Virus record (IMG/VR): IMGVR_UViG_3300035670_001441
Coordinates: 1 to 20,750 of that record
DNA length: 20,750 nt
Strand: one strand, 5' to 3'
Source of the DNA: a virus
Position numbers and translations under genes: made by a program
Part shown: positions 12,626-18,932 of the stretch, in pieces
Layout: each line of letters begins with the position of its first letter
How positions within the stretch are numbered: the first letter of the stretch is position 1
Notes under the pieces: generated by a model
Databases searched by the model: none
What the model was told of the DNA's origin: nothing
What the model saw: only the letters and a program-made list of their open reading frames with translations

Positions 12626-12868
12626 ATGGCCCGCCACCGGCACCCCCCCCTCGCCCGGCACTGGCCGGTTCCATCCATGTCCATCACCTGCATCGCTGCG
12701 TGGGCGCTCGCCCTGCTGCTGCTCCCCGTCCTGATCCTTCTCTGGGCCACCGAGACCCGCACCCAACGCATCCGCCGCTGGCGGAAGGAAGGCATGACGC
12801 AGAAGGCGATCGCCCAACGCCTTGGGTGTTCCCTCTATCAGGTGCGCAAGGCCCTCGTTACGGTCTGA
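12626..12868 (+). CDS. Membrane-anchored helix-turn-helix protein
   Basis: From ATG 12626 the product is 80 aa (63 aa from ATG 12677). A hydrophobic segment (SITCIAAWALALLLLPVLIL) spans the membrane and is followed by a basic stretch (RTQRIRRWRKEG) and a helix-turn-helix, MTQKAIAQRLGCSLYQVRKAL, like homeodomain-like or transposase HTHs. The predicted topology puts the DNA-binding part in the cytoplasm. Divergent from the integrase, it may control it or the lysogeny choice. Longer readings upstream of 12626 overlap the integrase start and look non-coding. Confidence 0.55.
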   Translation: MARHRHPPLARHWPVPSMSITCIAAWALALLLLPVLILLWATETRTQRIRRWRKEGMTQKAIAQRLGCSLYQVRKALVTV

Positions 12869-12869
12869 C

Positions 12870-12888
12870 GCAGATCGCTGCTATCTGC
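12870..12888. repeat. Inverted repeat upstream of an RHH gene
   Basis: GCAGAT-CGCTGCT-ATCTGC is a perfect 6-bp-arm inverted repeat eight bases before the ATG at 12896. The distance fits an autoregulatory operator for the ribbon-helix-helix protein, or a hairpin near the ribosome site. Confidence 0.45.
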
Positions 12889-12895
12889 ACGGACC

Positions 12896-13084
12896 ATGGC
12901 GCAACGCATCACCCTGACCTTGGCCCCCGAGCTGCTGGAGGGGGTCAAGGCAGCCAAGCCGAAGGCGCTCAGCCTGGCCTCCTTCTGCGCCCTGCTGGTG
13001 GAGGAAGGGCTGAGCAGGCAGGCTCCCGAGCTATCGGCTGACGCTCCTGAGCCAGGGCTAGCTAGCGGCTTGACTCTCCGCTAG
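12896..13084 (+). CDS. Small ribbon-helix-helix protein
   Basis: The 62-aa protein starts QRITLTLAPELLEGVKAAKP and continues LSLASFCALLVEEGLSRQ, fitting beta strand, helix A, helix B of the CopG/Arc fold. The last 20 residues are Pro/Ala/Leu-rich and disordered-looking. The gene sits between the membrane-HTH gene and a second RHH-headed gene at 13120, and shares the inverted repeat at 12870 upstream. Probably a transcription regulator of the lysogeny or early rightward genes. Confidence 0.55.
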   Translation: MAQRITLTLAPELLEGVKAAKPKALSLASFCALLVEEGLSRQAPELSADAPEPGLASGLTLR

Positions 13085-13097
13085 CAGCGGCTAAGCT
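13057..13097 (+). promoter_or_regulatory. Candidate rightward promoter with palindromes
   Basis: -35 TTGACT at 13070-13075, a 16-base spacer and -10 TAAGCT at 13092-13097, 23 bases before ATG 13120. A perfect 10-base palindrome GCTAGCTAGC lies at 13057-13066 and an inverted repeat CCGCT-AGC-AGCGG (13078-13090) fills the spacer. This spacer position matches the operator placement at 10024 and 16129, but the sequence differs, so a different repressor may act here. Confidence 0.5.
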
Positions 13098-13119
13098 ATC
13101 CGAGACCACGGATGGCCCA

Positions 13120-13761
13120 ATGGCTGAGCTTCGGATCAAGATTCCCGAGGAACTCATGTATCGCATTGAACATGAGCGGCCCAACTACCTAGACAGGAAG
13201 GCGTTTGTCTGCCTTCTCCTAGCTACTGCACTTGACAGGCCCGGTACGCTGGGAGCACCGAGCGCAGCCGGGGCTCCCTCTACTTCTTCTCTTCTTTCTT
13301 CTAGCTCTATAGAAGAAGAAAACAAAACCTTTAAAAACAATATGCGCGCGCGCGAGCTTTTGACGCCGCGTGATTTGGGGGAGAACCCACGGGCCAAGCG
13401 CGACCCGTATGCACGGCGGCAGTTGCCGGAGGATGCGGTGCCGCCTGAGCTGGCGAATTTGGAGGACTTGCTGAGGGAGTTCTGGAGCGTGAAGAAGGGA
13501 ACGCGCTCAGAACGGGCCTGGAACCGCCTCTGCAACAAGCTGCGTACCTTTGCCCCAGAGGACCGCGAGCCGGCCCTTCAGGCGGCTTGTAACGCGGGCT
13601 GGGCGGACATCTATGAGCCCGCTCCACCCCGGCCCCGTCCTGGGCAGTTTGCTGCCGCTGAGCCGGCGACCAAGCACCCGGCCAGCCGCCTGTTCATGAA
13701 TGGGCGCTGGGTCGATGAGGAACCGCCGGTGACCAACCCCATCTTGAAGGGGGTGATCTGA
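13120..13761 (+). CDS. RHH-headed protein, candidate replication initiator
   Basis: The 213-aa protein starts with a ribbon-helix-helix-like segment (AELRIKIPEELMYRIEHERP; FVCLLLATALDR). A low-complexity linker about 45-75 (Ser/Ala-rich, then IEEENKTFKNN) is encoded by AT-rich, hairpin-bearing DNA. A C-terminal half with mostly helical charged sequence follows (ELANLEDLLREFWSVKKG; WNRLCNKLRTFAPED). It resembles the lambda O arrangement: DNA-binding N-terminus, linker over the origin, protein-binding C-terminus. That analogy is inference; no family is recognised. The stop overlaps the next ATG (TGATG at 13759). Confidence 0.5.
   Translation: MAELRIKIPEELMYRIEHERPNYLDRKAFVCLLLATALDRPGTLGAPSAAGAPSTSSLLSSSSIEEENKTFKNNMRARELLTPRDLGENPRAKRDPYARRQLPEDAVPPELANLEDLLREFWSVKKGTRSERAWNRLCNKLRTFAPEDREPALQAACNAGWADIYEPAPPRPRPGQFAAAEPATKHPASRLFMNGRWVDEEPPVTNPILKGVI
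13276..13356. other. AT-rich, hairpin and alternating GC stretch inside the RHH gene: possible replication origin
   Basis: Within a GC-rich phage this stretch has a pyrimidine-rich run (13282-13302), a perfect 8-bp-arm inverted repeat TTCTTCTA-GCTCTA-TAGAAGAA (13296-13317), a purine run, an A/T-rich run (13321-13342) and an alternating GCGCGC run (13343-13354). Such a DNA-unwinding-element-like block inside a putative initiator gene resembles lambdoid origins. It is uncertain because no repeated iterons were found. Confidence 0.4.
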
Positions 13762-15221
13762 TGACCTGTAGGGCAATCCTTCACAGCACTGGGGCTGAAT
13801 GCATTCCCTTGCTATTGGTCCGAAAAGGGGAGATGACACCTCGCCAATGCGATCACGAGTTTCGAGGTGCAACTGGTGACTGTCCAACATGCAAAGCGCA
13901 AAGTGATGCTGCAGATACCCAAGACGGTGGGTCTTTTGCTCAAGCCATTCTTTTGATGCGCTCTCGTGGATTTGGCGTCACATACAAAAGATTTGGGTAT
14001 GGATCAGATGGTGGTGTTGAACCTTGGCGTGTCTGCCACTGGGGCCATCCACCTGGGTACTGGCAGGATGTACCTTTTCGGAACTGCCAAAATCCAGACA
14101 CCGATACCCACACTGTCAATCTTGCGGTTATCCGCGAATACTATGAAAAACAGTTCAAGCCTGAACTCGGGTTTTCAATAAAAACAGAGCCTCGTTTGAG
14201 GCGCCCTGGTGATCCTCCACGCCCTTACAGTCCCGACTTGGCTATTTACGACAGGAGTGGCAACAGGATGGTTGCTGTTGAGTACCAGCGCAGCCATGAG
14301 GCCTATGAAAAGTTTGCAGACCGCGACGCACTCAGGAGGCTGGAGGGTTGGGCATCTGTTGACTGGTGGTTTGATGACACACAGTCAGCTCCCAACTCCC
14401 GTGCTTCCACTGTTTACCAGAAAAGCCAAATGCACAGGACTCACTTGGCTGCTCTAGGTGTTCATCACTTCCGTTGCTGGGTTGACCCTGACACGCTAAA
14501 GCTACAGGCTGAATACGGTCGGGCCGGAACTATTCCGCCCGAACGCAAGACCCGAGTTCATCGACGACTTGAAAAGGCAGACCTGTCCCAGTGCAGCACT
14601 GCCAGGTTGATCCGCGAACTTGAGGGTCAACCGGAATACGCCGGCGTCAAGGATTACGTTCAACCACTTCGGCCCAAAAGCGGCTCATCCCTTGAGTTTC
14701 TGGAAGATGTCAATTACAGTATTGAGCGCCAGAAGAGAATTGCTACTGCGATAATTCAGAAGCAAAGGCGACTTGCGGAACAGGACCGCAAGGAGCGCGA
14801 ATATTTTGCAAGACTTGAGGCTGAACGCAAGGCAGCGCAAGAGCTGGCCGCTGCTGCTCGCATTGAGCGCGAACAGCGCTTGGCGGCTGAGCGGAAGATC
14901 GTTTCGCAGGTGCTCAAACCGCACCATCAGGTACAGTCTGAACGGATTGAGGTTCAGGACTGGGCTAGGACGGAGCGCCTAAGGCTCCAAAAGATTGAAG
15001 ATGCAAAATGGCATCCGATTGAATTTACTGACCCGGTTACTACCAGTCGATATTCCGTTCGTTTTGCTGTAAACCTTAGAGTTGGCGACCTGATTCGTAG
15101 CGGACCTGGCAAGGAGCCTGAGGTCTATCGCGGAATATCAGGCGCTGGTTACTCAACAGACAGATACACCTACTCAAGTATTGATGGATGGCAGGTCAGG
15201 CTTAAGGAATCCATTCCATGA
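13761..15221 (+). CDS. CoiA-like nuclease-domain protein with zinc finger and coiled coil
   Basis: The 486-aa protein has an N-terminal Cys motif (C30-x10-C41-x2-C44, in CDHEFRGATGDCPTCK), a central PD-(D/E)xK-like nuclease with YSPDLAIYDRSG (D159) and MVAVEYQRS (E174, Q176), as in competence protein CoiA, then a charged coiled coil about 320-400 (KQRRLAEQDRKEREYF; AERKAAQELAAAARI), and a C-terminal small beta domain. The gene is visibly less GC-rich than neighbours, so it may be acquired. A DNA-cutting role in recombination, replication or exclusion is likely; the target is unknown. A later ATG at 13833 is an alternative start. The end overlaps the next ATG (ATGA at 15218). Confidence 0.6.
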   Translation: MTCRAILHSTGAECIPLLLVRKGEMTPRQCDHEFRGATGDCPTCKAQSDAADTQDGGSFAQAILLMRSRGFGVTYKRFGYGSDGGVEPWRVCHWGHPPGYWQDVPFRNCQNPDTDTHTVNLAVIREYYEKQFKPELGFSIKTEPRLRRPGDPPRPYSPDLAIYDRSGNRMVAVEYQRSHEAYEKFADRDALRRLEGWASVDWWFDDTQSAPNSRASTVYQKSQMHRTHLAALGVHHFRCWVDPDTLKLQAEYGRAGTIPPERKTRVHRRLEKADLSQCSTARLIRELEGQPEYAGVKDYVQPLRPKSGSSLEFLEDVNYSIERQKRIATAIIQKQRRLAEQDRKEREYFARLEAERKAAQELAAAARIEREQRLAAERKIVSQVLKPHHQVQSERIEVQDWARTERLRLQKIEDAKWHPIEFTDPVTTSRYSVRFAVNLRVGDLIRSGPGKEPEVYRGISGAGYSTDRYTYSSIDGWQVRLKESIP

Positions 15222-15712
15222 TTAAGGCTTTTGATCTGACCGCTGTTCGCCTCCTGCTTGGGAAAGGCATCAGGGCTGGTCACTGGACCCTCTCAGACCT
15301 CGATCAGCCCCCTGATGGCTGGCTCTACTGCCGCGATCAGGCCCTTCGCATCCACGGCTATCAACCCACCCCCTACCGCAACCTCCTCCGCGATGACCCA
15401 CCCCCCTCCGAAGCCGTCCAACCCATCAACCCAAGGGACTTTGACGTGGCTGCAGCCCTTAGGCCTAACAAGGGACAGCACAACCTGGACGTACAGCCTC
15501 TCCGATGGCCTGACGACTTACAGCTTCCCCGTCAGCGTCACCCAGGTCATCTCCCAGGTGACCAAGACCCCAGAGCAGATGCGCCAGATCATGGCCACCA
15601 AGGACTCCTGGGAACCTCGGGGCAACACCGTCCACCAAGCGCTGGAACACTTCGTCAACCACCGCTGGAACCCGGCGAGTACCTGGCCGACCCCGATCAG
15701 TTCGACTTCTGA
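15218..15712 (+). CDS. N-terminal part of the RecB-like nuclease gene, or separate protein (frame A)
   Basis: ATG 15218 overlaps the previous stop (ATGA), the usual start pattern here. The first ~80 codons are protein-like (MIKAFDLTAVRLLLGKG; GWLYCRDQALRIHGYQ). From about 15465 the frame becomes Pro/Gln/Arg-rich shadow sequence, while the +1 frame becomes a RecB-like nuclease. The frame stays open to 15712, giving 164 aa if translated through. At 15458 the sequence reads CTT AGG C, the Ty1 +1 frameshift heptamer, exactly in frame A at the point where coding character changes. Either this is a +1 frameshift, an old indel, or two genes with a long overlap. Confidence 0.5.
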   Translation: MIKAFDLTAVRLLLGKGIRAGHWTLSDLDQPPDGWLYCRDQALRIHGYQPTPYRNLLRDDPPPSEAVQPINPRDFDVAAALRPNKGQHNLDVQPLRWPDDLQLPRQRHPGHLPGDQDPRADAPDHGHQGLLGTSGQHRPPSAGTLRQPPLEPGEYLADPDQFDF

Positions 15713-16106
15713 CGACTACGCCGCCTATGCCGACTGGATCGACCCGCTGATCAGCCACCCGCTCTGGGAGCGCATCACGCCCATCGGCTCTGAGGTCAAG
15801 GCCTACTGCCTCAAGCGCAACGTGGCCGGCACCTTTGATCTGGTCTTCCGCTTCGCAGACGGCTCCTACGGCCTGGCTGACCTCAAGACCCAATCCAGCC
15901 CCAGCGGCCAGCCCTATGACATCCGCCCCCAGCTCGGCGCTGGTGTCCACATGGTCGGGGACCGCTACAAGCTCTATTTCACCCGCTGCCTGGCCCTATG
16001 GGCGCGGCCTGGAGCGCTGCAGGTGCAGACCTATGACGCGCAGGAATGCCTCGACAGCTGGTGGAGCGTGCTCGAGCAGTACGAGGCCCGGTTCAGGCCT
16101 TTCTAA
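15441..16106 (+). CDS. RecB-like PD-(D/E)xK exonuclease (frame B)
   Basis: Coding character starts near 15465 (TWTYSLSDGL, then FPVSVTQVISQVTKTPEQM). TTG 15441 is the nearest plausible independent start (221 aa), with AAGGG only three bases upstream; an ATG at 15258 exists, but its upstream stretch looks like shadow. Motifs numbered from TTG: RGNTVHQALEHF with H65, E118 (SEVKAYC), D133 (GTFDLVFRF), ADLKT with D147/K149, and QLGAG with Q164. This is the RecB/Cas4-type nuclease pattern, probably trimming DNA ends for ERF-driven annealing, though ERF lies in the opposite operon. Possibly expressed by +1 frameshifting from 15218. Confidence 0.72.
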   Translation: MTWLQPLGLTRDSTTWTYSLSDGLTTYSFPVSVTQVISQVTKTPEQMRQIMATKDSWEPRGNTVHQALEHFVNHRWNPASTWPTPISSTSDDYAAYADWIDPLISHPLWERITPIGSEVKAYCLKRNVAGTFDLVFRFADGSYGLADLKTQSSPSGQPYDIRPQLGAGVHMVGDRYKLYFTRCLALWARPGALQVQTYDAQECLDSWWSVLEQYEARFRPF

Positions 16107-16120
16107 GCGCTAACGACCCC

Positions 16121-16149
16121 TTGACTGGTAGTGGCACCTAGCCCATGAT
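16121..16149 (+). promoter_or_regulatory. Rightward promoter with internal operator copy 2
   Basis: -35 TTGACT (16121-16126), a 17-base spacer and a weak -10 CATGAT (16144-16149). The spacer contains TAGTGGCACCTAG (16129-16141), identical for 13 bases to the element in the leftward promoter at 10024-10037. It lies in the gap after the nuclease gene and upstream of the small ORFs, RusA, methyltransferase and terminase genes. AGCGCTA occurs just upstream of the -35 in both promoters. A common repressor is likely. Confidence 0.6.
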
Positions 16150-16202
16150 GTGCATTAGCGGCCACGCCCCTCATGCCTCCACCCATCCGCCCATCCCCCC
16201 TC

Positions 16203-16391
16203 ATGACCATCCTTCCGGACGGTCCACCAGTCGCTGCCACCGAACGCTGGCACCTTCAGTCCGAAGCCATTGACGACTGGGCTTCCACCCCACACCTGGA
16301 CCTGTCCCTCCAGCTCATCGAATGGGACGGCCTCCCCTACACCCTCACCTATCACCCGCCCTTTCCGCCTTCCACGCCCCACTCGGCCTAA
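16203..16391 (+). CDS. Small hypothetical protein
   Basis: ATG 16203 gives 62 aa (MTILPDGPPVAATERWH... ending in a Pro-rich PFPPSTPHSA); an in-frame ATG at 16173 would add a Pro-rich stretch that looks non-coding. The middle (AIDDWASTPHLDLSLQLIEW) is protein-like. No Shine-Dalgarno sequence is visible. First gene after the rightward promoter. Function unknown. Confidence 0.5.
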   Translation: MTILPDGPPVAATERWHLQSEAIDDWASTPHLDLSLQLIEWDGLPYTLTYHPPFPPSTPHSA

Positions 16392-16402
16392 CTAGCCCTC
16401 CC

Positions 16403-16495
16403 ATGCGTACCCCCCTTTCCACCCCCTCCTCTGATGTCCTCGTCTTCCTCTTCTTCACAGCCCTCTTCGCCGTCATCGTTGCCCACCACGGTTGA
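16403..16495 (+). CDS. Possible 30-aa single-span membrane protein
   Basis: ATG 16403 to TGA 16493-16495 encodes a short protein with a polar start (MRTPLSTPSSD) and one hydrophobic segment (VLVFLFFTALFAVIVAHHG). It overlaps the next ORF from 16434, whose start is a poly-Ser run. Because T/C-rich DNA gives hydrophobic residues in one frame by chance, this may be a shadow; the clean topology is its only support. Confidence 0.3.
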   Translation: MRTPLSTPSSDVLVFLFFTALFAVIVAHHG

Positions 16496-16808
16496 CCTGC
16501 TGCTTGAAGACCTCGTAGCCCTTCGCACCAAGCTCGAGGCCGCTCAGGCCTCCTACGACGCCGCCATCGAGCAGCTCGACGCCGCCTACCGCGACAACCT
16601 CATCACCGATGACCAGCTGACACGCGGCACCCTCAAGTTCTCCCGTCAGTCCCGCAAGTCCTACACCTTCCCTGACGACCACCCCATTAACAAGCTCTCC
16701 GCAGACCTCAAGACCCAGAAGGAACTGGCCATCGCCCTCGGTGAAGCCGAAGAACGCATCACCTACTTCTGGACCGTCCGCAAGGTCAAAGCCAAAGGCG
16801 ACGCATGA
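16434..16808 (+). CDS. Hypothetical helical protein before RusA
   Basis: From ATG 16434 the product is 124 aa. A Ser-rich, low-complexity N-terminus (about 16 residues) precedes a coiled-coil-like region (DLLLEDLVALRTKLEAAQAS; AAIEQLDAAYRD) and a mixed C-terminal domain (RQSRKSYTFPDDHP; ITYFWTVRKVKAKGDA). TTG 16479 would remove the Ser-rich part. The stop overlaps the RusA start as ATGA at 16805. Coupling suggests a recombination or replication accessory, but no family is recognised. Confidence 0.6.
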   Translation: MSSSSSSSQPSSPSSLPTTVDLLLEDLVALRTKLEAAQASYDAAIEQLDAAYRDNLITDDQLTRGTLKFSRQSRKSYTFPDDHPINKLSADLKTQKELAIALGEAEERITYFWTVRKVKAKGDA

Positions 16809-17227
16809 CCCTCACATTTACCGTCGTCGGCCTGCCTGGTGCTCAAGGGAGCAAAAGAAGCCTGGGGAACGGCATCCTCATCGAATCCTCCAAAGCCGTT
16901 AAACCTTGGCGTCAAGACTGCAAGCACGCTGCCCTTCAAGCCGTTCCACCTTCATGGGATCGCTCACTCCCCATCTGCTTGTCCATCGTCTTTCGCTTCA
17001 ATCGCCCCGCAGGCCACTTCGGTAAACGCGGCCTCAAGCCCTCGGCCCCTCAACACCTCACCTCAGCTCGAGCTGGTGACATCGACAAGCTCTGTCGTTC
17101 CACCCTTGATGCCCTCACAGGCGTGGCCTACGACGACGACCGTCAAGTTGTCATGCTCTCAGCCTCCAAGCGCTACTGCACACCCGATGAACACCCCGGT
17201 GCCGTCATTACCCTCATTCCCCTCTAA
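16805..17227 (+). CDS. rusA: RusA-type Holliday junction resolvase
   Basis: The 140-aa protein has the RusA signature: GDIDKLCRSTLDALTGVAYDDDRQV, with D92 and D94 of the first acidic pair and the DDD cluster at 110-112, matching the catalytic Asp positions (D70, D72, D91) of E. coli RusA. The enzyme cuts Holliday junctions and branched DNA, allowing packaging of linear DNA. An N-terminal strand (TFTVVGLPGAQGSKR) also fits. The ATGA overlap at 16805 fixes the start. It lies in the plus-strand arm near the terminase genes, as is common in phages. Confidence 0.88.
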   Translation: MTLTFTVVGLPGAQGSKRSLGNGILIESSKAVKPWRQDCKHAALQAVPPSWDRSLPICLSIVFRFNRPAGHFGKRGLKPSAPQHLTSARAGDIDKLCRSTLDALTGVAYDDDRQVVMLSASKRYCTPDEHPGAVITLIPL

Positions 17228-17234
17228 GCCACCC

Positions 17235-17366
17235 ATGGCCCGCCTCACACCCTCCGTTCGCCTCGTCCCCCTCTCAGACCTTCACCGCACCCATCGCCTC
17301 ATCCTGACCTGCGTCGCCCTTCAATCCCTCACGATCCTGGGCATCCTCTACCTAGCGGCAAGCTAA
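17235..17366 (+). CDS. Small 43-aa membrane protein
   Basis: ATG 17235, seven bases after the RusA stop, gives 43 aa. The first 20 residues are basic (ARLTPSVRLVPLSDLHRTHR) and the C-terminal half is one hydrophobic segment (LILTCVALQSLTILGILYLA). Longer readings of the frame upstream overlap RusA and look like shadow. Single-span small proteins like this may be host-interacting or holin-like, but nothing decides. Confidence 0.5.
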   Translation: MARLTPSVRLVPLSDLHRTHRLILTCVALQSLTILGILYLAAS

Positions 17367-17382
17367 GCCGGAGGTGTCCCCC

Positions 17383-17691
17383 GTGGATTTCGCCATCCTC
17401 GCTCAACACCCAGACTGCTCCAGTCTCCTCATCGGTATCCCCATTGATGCCTTCGATGAGCAGACAGCCACGGACCACGCCTTCCACCTCACCCATTCCT
17501 ATTTCGTCCCTGGCCTCCTCCTCCCCTATCGCCCCCTCTCAACAGAAGGCGATTACCTCGTGGTCTATGCCTACGCTGGTTACAATCGCATTGCACTCAT
17601 CCCCGCCAGCTCTGCCGCCGAAGCGCAGCGCTACATGGCACAATTAAAAGCACACGGGCGAGTCGTTACCCCTGATCAGCCCATCGCATAA
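17383..17691 (+). CDS. Hypothetical protein before the methyltransferase
   Basis: GTG 17383 is chosen because GGAGG at 17370-17374 lies eight bases upstream; the GTG at 17374 overlaps that ribosome site. The product is 102 aa, soluble, with DFAILAQHPDCSSLLIG, a central DEQTATDHAFHLTHSYF and GDYLVVYAYAGYNRIAL. It ends nine bases before the methyltransferase ATG. No family recognised. It is one of very few genes in this arm with a clear ribosome site. Confidence 0.6.
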   Translation: MDFAILAQHPDCSSLLIGIPIDAFDEQTATDHAFHLTHSYFVPGLLLPYRPLSTEGDYLVVYAYAGYNRIALIPASSAAEAQRYMAQLKAHGRVVTPDQPIA

Positions 17692-17699
17692 CCATACAA

Positions 17700-18932
17700 A
17701 TGGCGTCCATTGCTGATCTGAAGTTTGATCACAAGAACGCCCGTAAGCGGACGGACTCCTCGCGCACTCTTATCCAAGAGTCGCTGCAGCGCTACGGTGC
17801 CGCACGCTCCATTGTCATTGACGAAGACAACCGCATCCTCGCTGGCAACGGCACCATCGAAGCGGCCAAGGCCCTAGGCCTCGACAAGCTCAAGGTCATC
17901 GAAGCTGCAGGCGATGAAATCATTGCCGTCAAACGCACTGGCCTCTCCGAACACGAAAAGGTCGGCCTGGCCCTTGCTGATAACCGTGCCGCTGAACTCT
18001 CGGAATGGGATGCCGAGATGCTTCACCAGCTCAGCGAAGAACACGACCTTGAACCCTGGTTTGAGCCAGAAGACCTCGAAGAACTCCTCAAGGGTGCTGA
18101 GCAGCTCGAGCCTTCAGAAGGCCTGACCGACCCAGACGAGGTGCCCGAGCCTCCGGCAGAGCCCATCACCAAACCCGGTGACCTCTGGATTCTCGGCAAC
18201 CACCGCCTCCTCTGCGGTGATAGCACTGACCCCTTGGCCATGGCCAAGCTAACCGAAGACAAACCTGCTGATCTCTGGCTTACAGATCCCCCCTACAACG
18301 TCTCTTACGAAGGAAAAACTAAAGACGCCTTGACCATCAAAAATGACTCAATGTCAAATGATGCATTCAGGCAGTTTCTTGTTGACGTTTATACAACCGC
18401 TAACTGTTACCTCCGGCCTGGTGCATCCTTCTACATCTGGCACGCAGACTCCGAAGGCTTCAATTTCAGAGGTGCCGCCCACGACATCGGCTGGAAGGTC
18501 CGTCAGTGCCTCGTCTGGGTCAAATCCGTCATGGTCATGGGCCGGCAAGACTATCAATGGAAGCATGAACCCTGTCTTTACGGCTGGACCGAAGGTGCTG
18601 CTCACTTCTGGGCATCTGATCGCAAACAAACAACAGTCCTTGAATTCGACAAGCCACGTCGTAACGGCGAGCACCCAACCATGAAGCCGGTTGACCTCTT
18701 CCAGTACCTCATGGCCAACTCCTCTAAGCCAGGAAACACCGTGCTCGACTCCTTCGGCGGCTCCGGCACCACTCTCATCGCCGCAGAACGCCTCGGACGT
18801 AAGGCTCGCCTCATGGAACTTGACCCTGCTTACTGCGACGTGATCGTCAAACGCTGGGAAGACTTCACCGGCCTCACCGCCGTCTGCATCCCCTCTGATA
18901 ACCACTTCGCGGAGCAGCAGGAGGCAGCCTGA
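17700..18932 (+). CDS. ParB-like nuclease domain fused to a DNA methyltransferase
   Basis: The 410-aa protein has an N-terminal ParB/Srx-like domain (residues about 1-115: DLKFDHKNARKR, DNRILAGNGTIEAAKALG) joined by an acidic linker to a methyltransferase. Motif IV is TDPPYN (DPPY 196-199) and motif I DSFGGSGTT (350-358) follows it, with MELDP acidic residue E373. The IV-before-I order is that of beta-class adenine-N6/cytosine-N4 enzymes. No restriction partner is visible, so it is an orphan enzyme that may protect phage DNA. The TGA at 18930-18932 overlaps the TerS ATG. A common domain pair in prophages. Confidence 0.88.
   Translation: MASIADLKFDHKNARKRTDSSRTLIQESLQRYGAARSIVIDEDNRILAGNGTIEAAKALGLDKLKVIEAAGDEIIAVKRTGLSEHEKVGLALADNRAAELSEWDAEMLHQLSEEHDLEPWFEPEDLEELLKGAEQLEPSEGLTDPDEVPEPPAEPITKPGDLWILGNHRLLCGDSTDPLAMAKLTEDKPADLWLTDPPYNVSYEGKTKDALTIKNDSMSNDAFRQFLVDVYTTANCYLRPGASFYIWHADSEGFNFRGAAHDIGWKVRQCLVWVKSVMVMGRQDYQWKHEPCLYGWTEGAAHFWASDRKQTTVLEFDKPRRNGEHPTMKPVDLFQYLMANSSKPGNTVLDSFGGSGTTLIAAERLGRKARLMELDPAYCDVIVKRWEDFTGLTAVCIPSDNHFAEQQEAA

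Noticed and set aside
10853-12817. Integrase start upstream of 12526 (654-aa reading)
   Set aside because: The first ~97 residues are Pro/Gly/Ala-rich shadow of the plus-strand HTH gene; the resolvase motif YERVSS begins right after the ATG at 12526.
12604-13041. Plus-strand 145-aa ORF across the HTH and RHH genes
   Set aside because: Pro/Ala/His-rich composition and complete overlap with two better-supported genes in other frames.
16839-17366. 175-aa reading ending at 17366
   Set aside because: The first ~130 residues run out of frame through RusA and are Pro/Ser-rich; only the last 43 codons from ATG 17235 are protein-like.
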